The notes under the pieces are model-generated. The model worked only from the letters and a program-made list of their open reading frames with translations, had not been told where the DNA came from and ran no database searches. A program made the position numbers and the translations under genes. From Aquitalea sp. (GTDB lineage: Bacteria > Pseudomonadota > Gammaproteobacteria > Burkholderiales > Chromobacteriaceae), in NCBI GenBank assembly GCA_019232735.1, contig JAFANL010000191.1, positions 1 to 15,579 on the forward strand: a DNA stretch of 15,579 nt, given 5' to 3'. How positions within the stretch are numbered: the stretch's first letter is position 1; every line of letters starts with the position of its first letter. This document shows, in pieces, positions 1 through 7,288 of the stretch.

Positions 1-110
1 ATGAGTTCTCGCAGGAAGATTTCCTTGTTCGAGTACAAGGAGTGGATCATCAGGTGAAGCAGCTGTTTGACTTCGGTCTGAAAGCCCAGGGTTTCTTTCT
101 GTGCGCTCAT
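1..110 (-). CDS. htpG: Chaperone HtpG (Hsp90), N-terminal fragment cut by the window edge
   Basis: HtpG is the bacterial Hsp90, a cytosolic ATP-dependent chaperone dimer. Reading the minus strand from the ATG at 110 gives 36 complete codons beginning MSAQKETLGFQTEVKQLLHL and continuing through MIHSLYSNKEIFLREL. This is the characteristic start of the Hsp90 N-terminal ATPase domain (family knowledge: the segment EVKQLLxLMIxSLYSxKEIFLRELISNxSDA). The rest of the gene lies beyond the left edge, so nothing can be said about the middle and C-terminal domains. The ribosome-binding site is weak (AGAGA just before the ATG). A heat-shock promoter match lies about 40-70 bases upstream, as expected for htpG. 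The gene is downstream of xdhC on the same strand, but function and the promoter both suggest an independent unit. Identity is very secure despite the short length. Confidence 0.95.
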   Translation of the reverse strand, partial: MSAQKETLGFQTEVKQLLHLMIHSLYSNKEIFLREL

Positions 111-149
111 GGTCTCTATTCATCAGTGGTTGAGTAACAATGAGCTGTC

Positions 150-176
150 AGATAGGGACGAGGCCGCCAATTTCAA
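150..176 (-). promoter_or_regulatory. Probable sigma-32 (RpoH) heat-shock promoter for htpG
   Basis: On the minus strand there is TTGAAA (176-171), a 13-base spacer, then CCCTATCT (157-150). The RpoH consensus is CTTGAAA, a spacer of about 13-15, then CCCCATnT, so this matches 6/6 in the -35 core and all but one base of the -10. Transcription would start near 143, leaving a leader of roughly 33 bases before the htpG ATG at 110. The position, strand and downstream gene all agree with heat-shock control. Experimental proof is lacking. Confidence 0.7.
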
Positions 177-238
177 TACCCTTGCCACGGGAATGGCCGG
201 AATGAGAGGCTCAGAGCAGTCACACGGCTGGTCTGCAC

Positions 239-1192
239 CTAGCACGGAGAAACAGACTTGGTCTGCTGCAACAATTCAGCCACCACGGCAATGGCGATGG
301 CCGCCGGCTGCTTGCTGTCGATACCGGCCACGCCCGGCGGGCAGCGCAAGCGAGCAATGCTCCCCAATGGCACACGGTTGATCAGGCGCAGATTGAAGCT
401 GGCTAACTTGCTATGGCATCCCAGCAAGCCGATATAGCGGGCATCATTGCGTAGCAGTATTTGCTCCACCCAGTCAAAATCCTGCTGATCGCTATGTGTC
501 ATTACCAGCCAGCAAGCATCTGCTGGCAGCAACACCATCTGTTCGGTGCCACCAAGAATGACCGTGGTATTGCTTGGCACTGTGGTCGGCAATAGGCCGG
601 GACGGTTATCCAGCCAGAATACCCTGCACGGCAAACTGCCCAGCAAACGACTAACCGCCCGTCCCACATGCCCTGCCCCACACAGCACCACACGCATGGC
701 GGGAGCGGGCAGATCATCTTGCACCAATAAAGGTTGCAACAGCCGGATTCCACTACCGGTGCCTTGCAGCAGCTGGTATTCAGGCGGTGTGGTCGCGTCC
801 AGTGTGATCATGCGCCGCAACACCTGTCCCTGAGCTCTGGCCTGCCAGGCCATGTCCACCCAGGACAAGTCCTGGCAGGCCAGCCTCTCGAACAGCAGCC
901 AAACGGTACCTGTACAGCAGTAATCCGGAGTAGCCCACAATTCGAAGCGCTGGTAACTGCGATGAGCAGCCATCCCGGCCAATAACTGCCGTGCATACAG
1001 GCACGCCTGATACTCAAGCCTGCCACCGCCCAGGGTGTCGGCATACCAATCCCGACCAACAACCATCCGCGCACCGACCTCCCGTGGCACATGGCCATGG
1101 CTGCCGGCCACGGTAATCAGAATGACATGTTCTTGTCGGGCCAAATGCTGACGCAACACGCTCAGCCAATCACCATCCAGCAGCATTGCCAT
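239..1192 (-). CDS. xdhC: XdhC-family molybdenum cofactor chaperone for xanthine dehydrogenase
   Basis: XdhC proteins bind molybdenum cofactor, promote its sulfuration and insert it into xanthine dehydrogenase. The 317-residue product has both family domains. The N-terminal part carries GSHGHVPREVGARM (30-43) and the GGGRLEYQ segment (55-62). The C-terminal Rossmann-like part carries VVLCGAGHVGRAV (168-180), VMTHSDQQDFDW (230-241) and a final region with KQPAAIAIAVVAELL (294-308). Some usual positions differ: CCTG at 92-95 where CCGG is common, and GLLGCHSKLASF (255-266) where GxIGSxxKRAxF is common, so this is a somewhat diverged member. The start at 1192 has GGGAGG four bases upstream. It is the last gene of the urate operon, 36 bases after uacT. 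No xdhA/xdhB lies nearby, so its client enzyme must be encoded elsewhere. No clear terminator separates it from htpG. Confidence 0.88.
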   Translation of the reverse strand: MAMLLDGDWLSVLRQHLARQEHVILITVAGSHGHVPREVGARMVVGRDWYADTLGGGRLEYQACLYARQLLAGMAAHRSYQRFELWATPDYCCTGTVWLLFERLACQDLSWVDMAWQARAQGQVLRRMITLDATTPPEYQLLQGTGSGIRLLQPLLVQDDLPAPAMRVVLCGAGHVGRAVSRLLGSLPCRVFWLDNRPGLLPTTVPSNTTVILGGTEQMVLLPADACWLVMTHSDQQDFDWVEQILLRNDARYIGLLGCHSKLASFNLRLINRVPLGSIARLRCPPGVAGIDSKQPAAIAIAVVAELLQQTKSVSPC

Positions 1193-1228
1193 GCGCCCTC
1201 CCGATGCCGAGCTCGCGTCGTCAACAGG

Positions 1229-2584
1229 TCAATGTCCGGGGACAGACATGACTTCGGTGCGACTGGCATCCGATAGATCTGCCTCTCCCAAACCATTGAA
1301 AAATGCATTCAAGGCCACAGCAGTCAAACTGGCCAGCAAGATACCGCTATGTAGCAGTGGAGCCATGCCCGCAGGCATCTGGCCGAAGAAATCCTTGGCC
1401 ACGGTGGGAATCATGCCCATACCCAAGCTGATGGCAACGATGTACAGGTTGTAGCGATTGTGAAAATCCACCCGTGACAACACCTTGATACCGGTAGCCA
1501 GCACCATGCCGAACATCACGATTCCTGCTCCCCCCAGCACAAAGGGGGGAATGGAGGCCACCACAATGGACATCTTGGGTACCAAGCCGAAGACAAGCAG
1601 GATAAAACCGGACATGACACATACCCAGCGACTGCTGACGCCGGTAATGCTGACCAGGCCGATATTTTGGGAAAACGAAGTATGTGGAAACGTATTGAAC
1701 ATACCGCCAAACAAAGTGCCCAGAGCATCTACCCGCAAACCGCGCACCAGATCCTGTCGCTTTACCGGTCGATTGACGATCTCGCCCAGCGCCAGAAACA
1801 TACCCATGGACTCGATAAACACAATCAGCATCACCACTGTCAGCGTCACGATGGACCACAGTTCGAAACGCGGCGCACCAAATTTGAAAGGCAGGATCAT
1901 GGCAAACCAGTTGGCATCTTGCAGCCCATTGAAATCCACCTTGCCCAGCAGCAGCGCAATGATGAAACCCAGCACCAACCCCAGCAAGATGGAAATATTG
2001 GCCAGGAAGCCGGACGCAAAACGGATGATCAACAAGATGAACACCAGCACGCTCAGCGAGATACCCAGATACAAGGGATTGCCGTAATCAGGGGAACCAA
2101 GCCCTCCTGCCGACCAGTTGATACCCACGCCAATGATGGACAAGCCAATCGAAGTGATGACCACCCCGGTGACCAGAGGCGGAAAGAAACGAATCAGGCG
2201 GCCAATCAACGGTACCAATAACAAGGACACCAAGCCGGCCGCCATGGTGGCACCAAAAATACCGGGCAAGCCCAGTTCTGCGTTCTGCCCGATCGCGATC
2301 ATTGGCCCTACCGTGGCAAAGGTCACCGCCATGATCACCGGCATGCGAATGCCAAATCCCTTGAAACCCAGACACTGCAGCAGCGTAACCAGACCACAGC
2401 AAAACAGGTCAGCACTGACCAGAAAGGCAATTTGCTCCTTTGGCAAGCCCACGGCACCACCAACAATCAGCGGCACCGCCACCGCACCGGCATACATCAC
2501 CAGAACATGCTGCAGCCCAAGGGTAAACAACTGTAACAAGGGCAGCTTTTCATCCACCGGATGAATGGTTTGTGTCGAATTCAT
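1229..2584 (-). CDS. uacT: NCS2-family urate/xanthine:proton symporter
   Basis: An inner-membrane nucleobase permease of the NCS2 (nucleobase-ascorbate transporter) family, 451 residues with a hydrophobic pattern fitting about 14 membrane segments. Family landmarks are visible: GLQHVLVMYAGAVAVPLI in the first segment (23-40), the acidic FIESMG in segment 8 (256-261, Glu258), RVDALG (284-289, Asp286) and the NCS2 signature QNIGLVSITG (306-315). Within the family the sequence resembles the urate/xanthine group (UacT/YgfU, XanQ, PucJ/K) rather than the uracil permease UraA. Urate as main substrate is inferred from the surrounding genes. An in-frame ATG at 2602 exists, but AAGGAG lies seven to eight bases before the ATG at 2584 and is itself inside that longer reading, so 2584 is chosen. 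The 136-base spacer from allA is the longest in this operon; xdhC follows after 36 bases. Confidence 0.9.
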   Translation of the reverse strand: MNSTQTIHPVDEKLPLLQLFTLGLQHVLVMYAGAVAVPLIVGGAVGLPKEQIAFLVSADLFCCGLVTLLQCLGFKGFGIRMPVIMAVTFATVGPMIAIGQNAELGLPGIFGATMAAGLVSLLLVPLIGRLIRFFPPLVTGVVITSIGLSIIGVGINWSAGGLGSPDYGNPLYLGISLSVLVFILLIIRFASGFLANISILLGLVLGFIIALLLGKVDFNGLQDANWFAMILPFKFGAPRFELWSIVTLTVVMLIVFIESMGMFLALGEIVNRPVKRQDLVRGLRVDALGTLFGGMFNTFPHTSFSQNIGLVSITGVSSRWVCVMSGFILLVFGLVPKMSIVVASIPPFVLGGAGIVMFGMVLATGIKVLSRVDFHNRYNLYIVAISLGMGMIPTVAKDFFGQMPAGMAPLLHSGILLASLTAVALNAFFNGLGEADLSDASRTEVMSVPGH

Positions 2585-2641
2585 CGAGTCTCTCCTTTGC
2601 ATGGCTCGTGCAGCAACGTAATTTGCTTGCGCACGGACGGT

Positions 2642-2670
2642 GGCCCGTCACATACAGACGTGACGAGGCC
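2642..2670. repeat. Inverted repeat (hairpin) in the allA-uacT spacer
   Basis: GGCC-CGTCAC (2642-2651) and GTGACG-A-GGCC (2660-2670) can pair around an 8-base loop, with one bulged A. There is no T-tract on either side, so it is not a standard terminator. It sits in the longest intercistronic gap of the operon (2585-2720). Smaller pairings flank it (TTGCA/TGCAA and AGCAA/TTGCT on the minus strand). It could be an mRNA-processing or stability element that sets the level of the distal genes uacT and xdhC; this is inference. Confidence 0.45.
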
Positions 2671-2720
2671 AACCTGTTGCATCAACAACAAGGACAATTG
2701 CAAGGACTACGGGAAACAGG

Positions 2721-3224
2721 CTAGTTGGGCGCTTCGATACGATAGGTCTGGGAAAGCAAGACTTCCTCACAGTTATGACCACTACCAATACGGTCCACCA
2801 CGATGAAATCCCCTTCTCTTTCCAGACTGATCAAAGGGTGATGCCAGCAAGCCCGCAAATAGTTGACCCCCTGATTGGCATGCGCACGGAACGCACGCAG
2901 CCCACGCTCGTCCGGCCGTCCATCCGGCAAGCTGGGCGCTACTACCACCATGAAGGGGACGCCATTGCATGGAATGAATGATTGGCTTCCCAGGGGATGG
3001 CGCTCCAGCATGCTGATTTCCACTGGGAAGTGAAAGGCAGCGCCCCGTGCCATGCTGATGGCCGGCTGACCTTTGTCATCACCGATCTCGACCAAGCCAA
3101 GCTTGTGATAGCGACGGGTACTACCATTATTGATGGGAAACCAGTCACTGCCTTCAATCTCGATGACATCACCAAAAGGGGCAAAAGCTTCTTTGCACAG
3201 GGTTTCCAGAATGAGCAAAGCCAT
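2721..3224 (-). CDS. allA: Ureidoglycolate lyase (urea-releasing)
   Basis: Splits (S)-ureidoglycolate into glyoxylate and urea (EC 4.3.2.3), the last ureide step, in the cytosol. The 167-residue product aligns end to end in my reading with E. coli AllA (about 160 residues). Matching blocks are EAFAPFGDVIE (12-22), INNGSTRRYHKL (31-42), LERHPLGSQSFIP (73-85), NQGVNYLRACWHHPL (117-131) and the final DFIVVDRIGSGHNCEE (139-154). The start at 3224 has GAGGAG eight bases upstream. It lies 37 bases after alc, which supplies its substrate. Its product glyoxylate feeds the gcl-hyi-glxR operon at 9244-12734. The alternative family names (ureidoglycolate hydrolase in old annotations) refer to the same protein; the ammonia-releasing UAH/AllC-type route is not present here. 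Confidence 0.93.
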   Translation of the reverse strand: MALLILETLCKEAFAPFGDVIEIEGSDWFPINNGSTRRYHKLGLVEIGDDKGQPAISMARGAAFHFPVEISMLERHPLGSQSFIPCNGVPFMVVVAPSLPDGRPDERGLRAFRAHANQGVNYLRACWHHPLISLEREGDFIVVDRIGSGHNCEEVLLSQTYRIEAPN

Positions 3225-3261
3225 GGAAGTTTCTCCTCGTTCAAATTGTCTTGCGACTTTG

Positions 3262-4302
3262 CTAATCGACCAGGCGACCCCAAATGCGTAGCCGGCTTAC
3301 GCCTCCATCCGGGAAAATATTCAAACGGACATGGTTGACTGGCCCCAAGGGACGGATCTGTTCGCGATCATAGAAATGCTGAGTATCCATGGCTGTTTTC
3401 TGCTCGGGCAACAGCATGTCCCAAAACATGGCCTGCGTCACGATAGACTGGTCGGTACCCTGATTGACCAGAGCAGCCTGTATGGAAACACGATCCGGAT
3501 AATTTCCCTTGAAATGCGCAGTATCAACTTCGATACGCTCGACTATCGCCGTACGGCCGAGTTGAACGATGCACCAATCATTGCCCGGCTCTCGCCGACG
3601 CCGGGTTTCCCAGCCATCTCCCATATTAATGCCACGTCCCGGCATGATCAGACGGAAGGGCACGCCAAAATGGGCATCGTTGTAAGCGATAATCCGGCCA
3701 CCGTGCTGTAATGCAGAAACCTCATACAAGATGTCGTGACCCCGGCCCTGCCAATCGTCATGAACTTGCCCGTACACCCGTAATCGTGCCACGCCTCCAT
3801 CCGGGTAAATATGCAAGCGCAGATGAGTCCAGATACGGGTATCGTTGATGGTAAAAAAGTGGTGTGCACTGCTGCCCAGCGAGGCTGCCGGAAGAATTTC
3901 TGTCCATACCGTTTGCTCATCAGGCGCACCTTCAACATGGCACGCCTCCAGCGCGGCGGCGGGCGGAAAGTTACCCGTAAAGTGGCTGGTATCGATATCC
4001 ACGCCTTTAATGATGCCAGGTAGACCCAGCTGAATCACGGCATGATCATGACCACCATTACGCCGGCGGCGCGTCTCCCAACCATCCATCCATTTACCAT
4101 GATCATCAAACTTTCCAACCACAAATACCGGTGTACTTGAGTGCAGCATGCGCTCCGCCGGAGCAAACCATTCATCGGTGCAATACAGTACTCTGGCACC
4201 GAAATCCGGATCGGCCAGATTGACATGGCGGCGGGCAAAATCAGGCAGTTCCACCGGAGCGGCATGCTGCACGGTGGAAGACGGGTGGGATCCAAAACTC
4301 AT
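3262..4302 (-). CDS. alc: Allantoicase
   Basis: Hydrolyses allantoate to (S)-ureidoglycolate and urea (EC 3.5.3.4). The 346-residue product shows the internal duplication typical of the family. DGWETRRRR occurs at 73-81 and again at 229-237. SHFTGNFPP (106-114) matches AHFKGNYPD (262-270). IYPDGGVARLRVYG (165-178) matches IFPDGGVSRLRIWG (329-342). Each repeat is a jelly-roll-like allantoicase domain. The length is usual for bacterial allantoicases. The ATG at 4302 has AAGGAG seven bases upstream. It is the fifth gene of the operon, 42 bases after the LysE-family gene and 37 before allA, the next enzyme in the pathway. Its use of the allantoicase branch means nitrogen leaves as urea here rather than ammonia. 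Confidence 0.95.
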   Translation of the reverse strand: MSFGSHPSSTVQHAAPVELPDFARRHVNLADPDFGARVLYCTDEWFAPAERMLHSSTPVFVVGKFDDHGKWMDGWETRRRRNGGHDHAVIQLGLPGIIKGVDIDTSHFTGNFPPAAALEACHVEGAPDEQTVWTEILPAASLGSSAHHFFTINDTRIWTHLRLHIYPDGGVARLRVYGQVHDDWQGRGHDILYEVSALQHGGRIIAYNDAHFGVPFRLIMPGRGINMGDGWETRRRREPGNDWCIVQLGRTAIVERIEVDTAHFKGNYPDRVSIQAALVNQGTDQSIVTQAMFWDMLLPEQKTAMDTQHFYDREQIRPLGPVNHVRLNIFPDGGVSRLRIWGRLVD

Positions 4303-4344
4303 GACATATCTCCTTTATTCTCTCAATACAGACAGGCAATATTT

Positions 4345-4971
4345 TCAGCTCACAATCTGGATCAGCGTCTGGCCAAGCAAAACGCCGCCCATCAGCACAA
4401 AGCACAATGCCGATATCATCAAAAATAATTTGCGCACAGCAACCATGCTGGCAAGCAGGTGGCTAGCCAGCAGGCCATAGCCAAGCTTGCACAACAGATC
4501 CACCATCATCCACGCGACCACCATCCACACCAACTGGGGCAATAATGGTTGGGCTGCTGCCAAAAACTGCGGCAGCAAGGCAAGGAAGAAAACGATGTCC
4601 TTGGGATTACTTATTCCCAGTAGAAAAGCCTTGCTAAAAAGCCGCCCCCCCAACTGCCGGTGTTCCGCTACTGCACGAGCCTGCAGATAACGTTCACTCC
4701 AGGCTTGAAATCCCAGATACAGCAAGTATCCAGCACCGGCCAGCTGCAACAATGTGAACAGCCTGGGTGAAGCCAGCAGCAGTGAACCGACGCCCAGGGC
4801 TGACAACAGCAACAGACTGACTGATGCCAGCACGCCACCCAGAAACCCCGGCCAACTGCGCCATACGCCGTATTGCACAGCATTGCCTACCATGAACAGC
4901 GACAACGGTCCCGGCACCGCAATTACCACGGTAATGGCCAACAGGTACAAACCCAGCATCTCGGAGCTCAT
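4345..4971 (-). CDS. LysE/RhtB-family membrane exporter of unknown substrate
   Basis: A 208-residue, very hydrophobic protein with about six membrane segments. The LysE/RhtB signatures are present near the N-terminus, with VVIAVPGPLSLFMVGNAVQYG (residues about 15-35; VPGP is the conserved PGP motif) and GFLGGVLASVSLLLLSALGVG, and mid-protein with FSKAFLLGISNPKDIVFFLALLPQF, the GxxNPK motif. Family members export amino acids such as lysine, homoserine or threonine. The reading frame is open up to 5040, but the ATG at 4971 overlaps the uraD stop as TGATG and has GGAG about ten bases upstream, so it is chosen; this implies translational coupling to uraD. Nothing in the sequence names the substrate. 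Its place between uraD and alc suggests a link to purine breakdown, for example release of a ureide or an amino-acid-like intermediate. That is inference only. Confidence 0.85.
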   Translation of the reverse strand: MSSEMLGLYLLAITVVIAVPGPLSLFMVGNAVQYGVWRSWPGFLGGVLASVSLLLLSALGVGSLLLASPRLFTLLQLAGAGYLLYLGFQAWSERYLQARAVAEHRQLGGRLFSKAFLLGISNPKDIVFFLALLPQFLAAAQPLLPQLVWMVVAWMMVDLLCKLGYGLLASHLLASMVAVRKLFLMISALCFVLMGGVLLGQTLIQIVS

Positions 4972-5498
4972 CAGCCTGTTTCTCCGGGCAATATGGTCTC
5001 CAGACGCAAATGTGCAATACGGTATATCTGCTGCAGACACTCCCTGCGCTCTTCCTCTACCCCAGAGGCCAGTCGCCGCTCGAATTCACCAATGATGGCG
5101 GCTCGGTCATAGCCACGAACCGCCAGGATGAAAGGGAAACCGAACTTGTCCAAGTAAGCACGATTGAGTGCATTCAGCCGGGAAAACTCTTCCGGACTGC
5201 ACTGATCCAATCCAGCCCCGGCTTGCTCCGCGGTGGACTCCATCGTCAGCTCGCCGCGTATCGCAGCCTTGCCAGCCAGCTCCGGATGAGCACGGATCAA
5301 AGCGATCTGTGCCGCATAGCCGGCTTTGTCCACTTCTCCGGCCATCACTGCAGCCAGCGCAGCTACTGAATGAAAAGGCCGCAGGCCGGCTGTACGTTCT
5401 GCCACCCAAGGTGAGTGTTCGAAAATACCCCCCAAGGCGGCGACAAATGCATCAAAAGGGAGTTGGTTCAACTGTTGCAAGGTGAAAGATGGATTCAT
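4971..5498 (-). CDS. uraD: OHCU decarboxylase
   Basis: Decarboxylates 2-oxo-4-hydroxy-4-carboxy-5-ureidoimidazoline to (S)-allantoin (EC 4.1.1.97), so that only the S enantiomer is made. The 175-residue product has the family blocks EHSPWVAERT (27-36), a helical middle with ALIRAHPELAGKAAI (66-80, His71-Pro-Glu-Leu), and FSRLNALNRAYLDKFGFPFI (105-124). The FGFPF segment is the best signature. An upstream open frame reaches 5579, but the ATG at 5498 overlaps the puuE stop codon as TGATG and has GGAG eight bases before it. Both ends of this gene therefore overlap a neighbour by one base (puuE before, lysE after), a tightly coupled three-gene block. The previous enzyme, UraH, is encoded divergently at 7372. 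Confidence 0.93.
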   Translation of the reverse strand: MNPSFTLQQLNQLPFDAFVAALGGIFEHSPWVAERTAGLRPFHSVAALAAVMAGEVDKAGYAAQIALIRAHPELAGKAAIRGELTMESTAEQAGAGLDQCSPEEFSRLNALNRAYLDKFGFPFILAVRGYDRAAIIGEFERRLASGVEEERRECLQQIYRIAHLRLETILPGETG

Positions 5499-6433
5499 CA
5501 GCAAGACTCCAGCGCAGGAGAGGGATAATGGTGCAACCAGTGGCGGGCAATATCGACACGACGGCAGACCCATACCCAAGGATGTTGCTGCACGTAATCA
5601 AGAAAGCGCTGCAAGGCAGCAAATCGACCGGGGCGGCCAATCAGACGACAGTGCAAGCCGATGGATAGCATGCCGGGGGTAAGCTCTCCCTCGGCATACA
5701 GCACATCAAAACTATCCTTGAGATACTGGAAGAAATGCTCACCGGTATTAAAACCCTGTGGTGAAGCAAAGCGCATGTCATTTGCATCCAGGGTGTAAGG
5801 CACCACCAGGTGCGGCTTGCGATGGCCATTACTCAAGCTCACCTCGGTCCAGAAGGGTAGTTCATCGCCATAATGGTCAGCGTCATACAGAAATCCCCCT
5901 TCCTCGACCACTAGCCGCCGGGTGTTGGGACTATCCCTACCGGTATACCAACCGGGCGGGTGCTCTCCGGTCAACTGCCGCACGATTTCCACACAGCGCT
6001 GCATGTGCTCACGCTCAAGACCCGCATCCACATGCTGGTAATGCAACCAGCGATACCCATGGCAGGCAAGCTCATGCCCCTGTTCCACAAAGGCGGTGGC
6101 TACTTCTTGATTACGCTCCAGCGCCATGCCGACAGCGAACACAGTCAGCGGCAATTCACGTCGTTCAAACTCACGCAGGATGCGCCAAACACCAACGCGT
6201 GAGCCATATTCATACAGGCTTTCCATCGACATATGCCGAGCTGAATAGGCAGTAGCACCGACAATTTCGGATAGAAACTGTTCGGAGACGGCATCGCCAT
6301 GCAACACATTGCTTTCCCCCCCCTCCTCGTAGTTGAGGACAAACTGAACGGCTATCCTTGCCTGGCCGGGCCAATGTACTTGTGGTCGTTGTCGGCCATA
6401 GCCGACCATGTCTCGCGGATAAGCCTGCTGCAT
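5498..6433 (-). CDS. puuE: Allantoinase PuuE (polysaccharide-deacetylase-like, cofactor-independent type)
   Basis: Hydrolyses allantoin to allantoate (EC 3.5.2.5). It belongs to the NodB/carbohydrate esterase 4 fold and is unrelated to the metal-dependent amidohydrolase AllB. The 311-residue product begins with the family-typical YPRDMVGYGRQRP (5-17). It continues with WPGQARIAVQFVLNYEEGGE (21-40), MESLYEYGSRVGVWR (70-84), ELACHGYRW (121-129), GWYTGRDSPNTRRLVVEEGG (161-180), FLYDADHYGDELPFW (181-195), YTLDANDMRFASPQGF (213-228), and LHCRLIGRPGR and RRVDIARHW near the end. The frame stays open to 6487, inside gntR, but AAGGAG eight bases before the ATG at 6433 sets the start. It follows gntR by 26 bases and overlaps uraD by one base. 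Confidence 0.94.
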   Translation of the reverse strand: MQQAYPRDMVGYGRQRPQVHWPGQARIAVQFVLNYEEGGESNVLHGDAVSEQFLSEIVGATAYSARHMSMESLYEYGSRVGVWRILREFERRELPLTVFAVGMALERNQEVATAFVEQGHELACHGYRWLHYQHVDAGLEREHMQRCVEIVRQLTGEHPPGWYTGRDSPNTRRLVVEEGGFLYDADHYGDELPFWTEVSLSNGHRKPHLVVPYTLDANDMRFASPQGFNTGEHFFQYLKDSFDVLYAEGELTPGMLSIGLHCRLIGRPGRFAALQRFLDYVQQHPWVWVCRRVDIARHWLHHYPSPALESC

Positions 6434-6459
6434 GCGATCAACTCCTTGGTTTTGAACGC

Positions 6460-7233
6460 CTAAGACTGACGATGGAACATGGTCCACGGGTCCTGCGGGT
6501 TTCTATTCTCAAAATGCATGCGCTGCTCACAATCCAGCAGATGCTGTCGCATGGCACGCTGCACACCTTCGCGGTCCCCTCGGGCCAGATAAAGCAGGAT
6601 CTGTTCATGCTCATCGAAGGAGCAGACGCTGTGTCCTGGCTTGTCGTACAGGCCGATGATGAGCGAAGTACGCGAGCACAAACTGTTCATCCATTCGGTC
6701 AGTACATTGTTCTGTGCCAGCCGCACCAACTGCACATGAAAGGCATTGGACAGCCTGATCCAGCTCACCCGGTCATGCCGTTCAAAAGCCGCACGCTCCT
6801 GTTGCACCATCTGTTCCAGCGGTTCCAGTTGCTGGTCCCGATTGGGCAGCGCCAGTAATTTATCCAGAACGCTCCCCTCCACCATGCGTCGCGCCTCGAA
6901 CACATCTCGGGTTTCCTTGATATCCGGTTGCGCCACATAGGCCCCGCGATTGGGCAACAACTCCACGATTCGGTCATGTTCCAGCTGGGCCAGTGCTGAA
7001 CGTACCGTGCTGCGCGAGCAGGAAAATACCTCGCATAACACCGTCTCTGTCAGCTTCACACCAGGTCGCAAGCGCTGATCAATCACCGCATCAATGATTT
7101 CCCGATATAGCCGCTCCACCTCGCCGTTGGACTGCATACGCTCCAGCAAACTGGAAACCGGTGGTGCCGCCAAAGTGGTGCTATCTGTTTTAGCTCGTTG
7201 CTGCTGATGATCAGTCAATTTTTCAAATTCCAC
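6460..7233 (-). CDS. GntR-family (FCD domain) transcriptional regulator of the urate operon
   Basis: A winged-helix repressor-type regulator with an FCD ligand domain. Numbered from the chosen start, the HTH covers about 38-103, including TETVLCEVFSCSRSTVRSAL (62-81) and LLPNRGAYVA (92-101). The FCD domain follows, with RDVFEARRMVEG (109-120), SNAFHVQLVRLA (162-173), DEHEQILLYLARGD (207-220) and MRQHLLDCEQRM (228-239). The His residues in these blocks are usual FCD metal or ligand positions. The start is uncertain. The longest frame begins at a GTG at 7320 without a ribosome-binding site, and it would run through the likely promoter and operator (7257-7296). In-frame alternatives are GTG at 7233 (used here, 257 residues), TTG at 7218 and ATG about 30 codons further in; none has a strong ribosome-binding site. 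It is the first gene of the operon and diverges from uraH, so it probably controls both directions and itself. The ligand, perhaps urate or allantoin, is not known. Confidence 0.85.
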   Translation of the reverse strand: MEFEKLTDHQQQRAKTDSTTLAAPPVSSLLERMQSNGEVERLYREIIDAVIDQRLRPGVKLTETVLCEVFSCSRSTVRSALAQLEHDRIVELLPNRGAYVAQPDIKETRDVFEARRMVEGSVLDKLLALPNRDQQLEPLEQMVQQERAAFERHDRVSWIRLSNAFHVQLVRLAQNNVLTEWMNSLCSRTSLIIGLYDKPGHSVCSFDEHEQILLYLARGDREGVQRAMRQHLLDCEQRMHFENRNPQDPWTMFHRQS

Positions 7234-7256
7234 AATACGGAAATTGATTCCATAGT

Positions 7257-7276
7257 ATTGTTGACAATTATCAACA
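7257..7276. promoter_or_regulatory. Candidate GntR/FCD operator in the gntR-uraH divergent promoter region
   Basis: Two overlapping dyads occur. ATTGT-TG-ACAAT (7257-7268) is a perfect inverted repeat with the GT...AC half-sites typical of FadR-subfamily GntR operators. TGTTGA-CAATTA-TCAACA (7259-7276) is a second one with 6-base arms. The site lies over the predicted -35 of the uraH promoter and the -10 of the gntR promoter, so one bound dimer could block both. Binding by the adjacent GntR protein is inference. Confidence 0.5.
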
Positions 7277-7288
7277 GGATAAAACAAT
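7261..7288 (+). promoter_or_regulatory. Candidate sigma-70 promoter for uraH-puuD
   Basis: TTGACA (7261-7266, 6/6 to the -35 consensus), a 16-base spacer, and AACAAT (7283-7288, 4/6 to TATAAT). It would start transcription near 7295, giving a leader of about 75 bases before uraH. The -35 is inside the putative operator. The -10 is weak, so the promoter may need help or may be mis-assigned. Confidence 0.4.

Noticed and set aside
109..381. Plus-strand 90-codon frame at the left end
   Set aside because: It overlaps the htpG promoter region and the 3' end of xdhC on the other strand, and the product is low-complexity with no domain.
1485..2221. Long plus-strand frames of 184-200 codons
   Set aside because: They are antisense to uacT, whose membrane pattern and NCS2 motifs are clear. 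The shadow products are rich in Pro, Thr, Gln and His with no domain.
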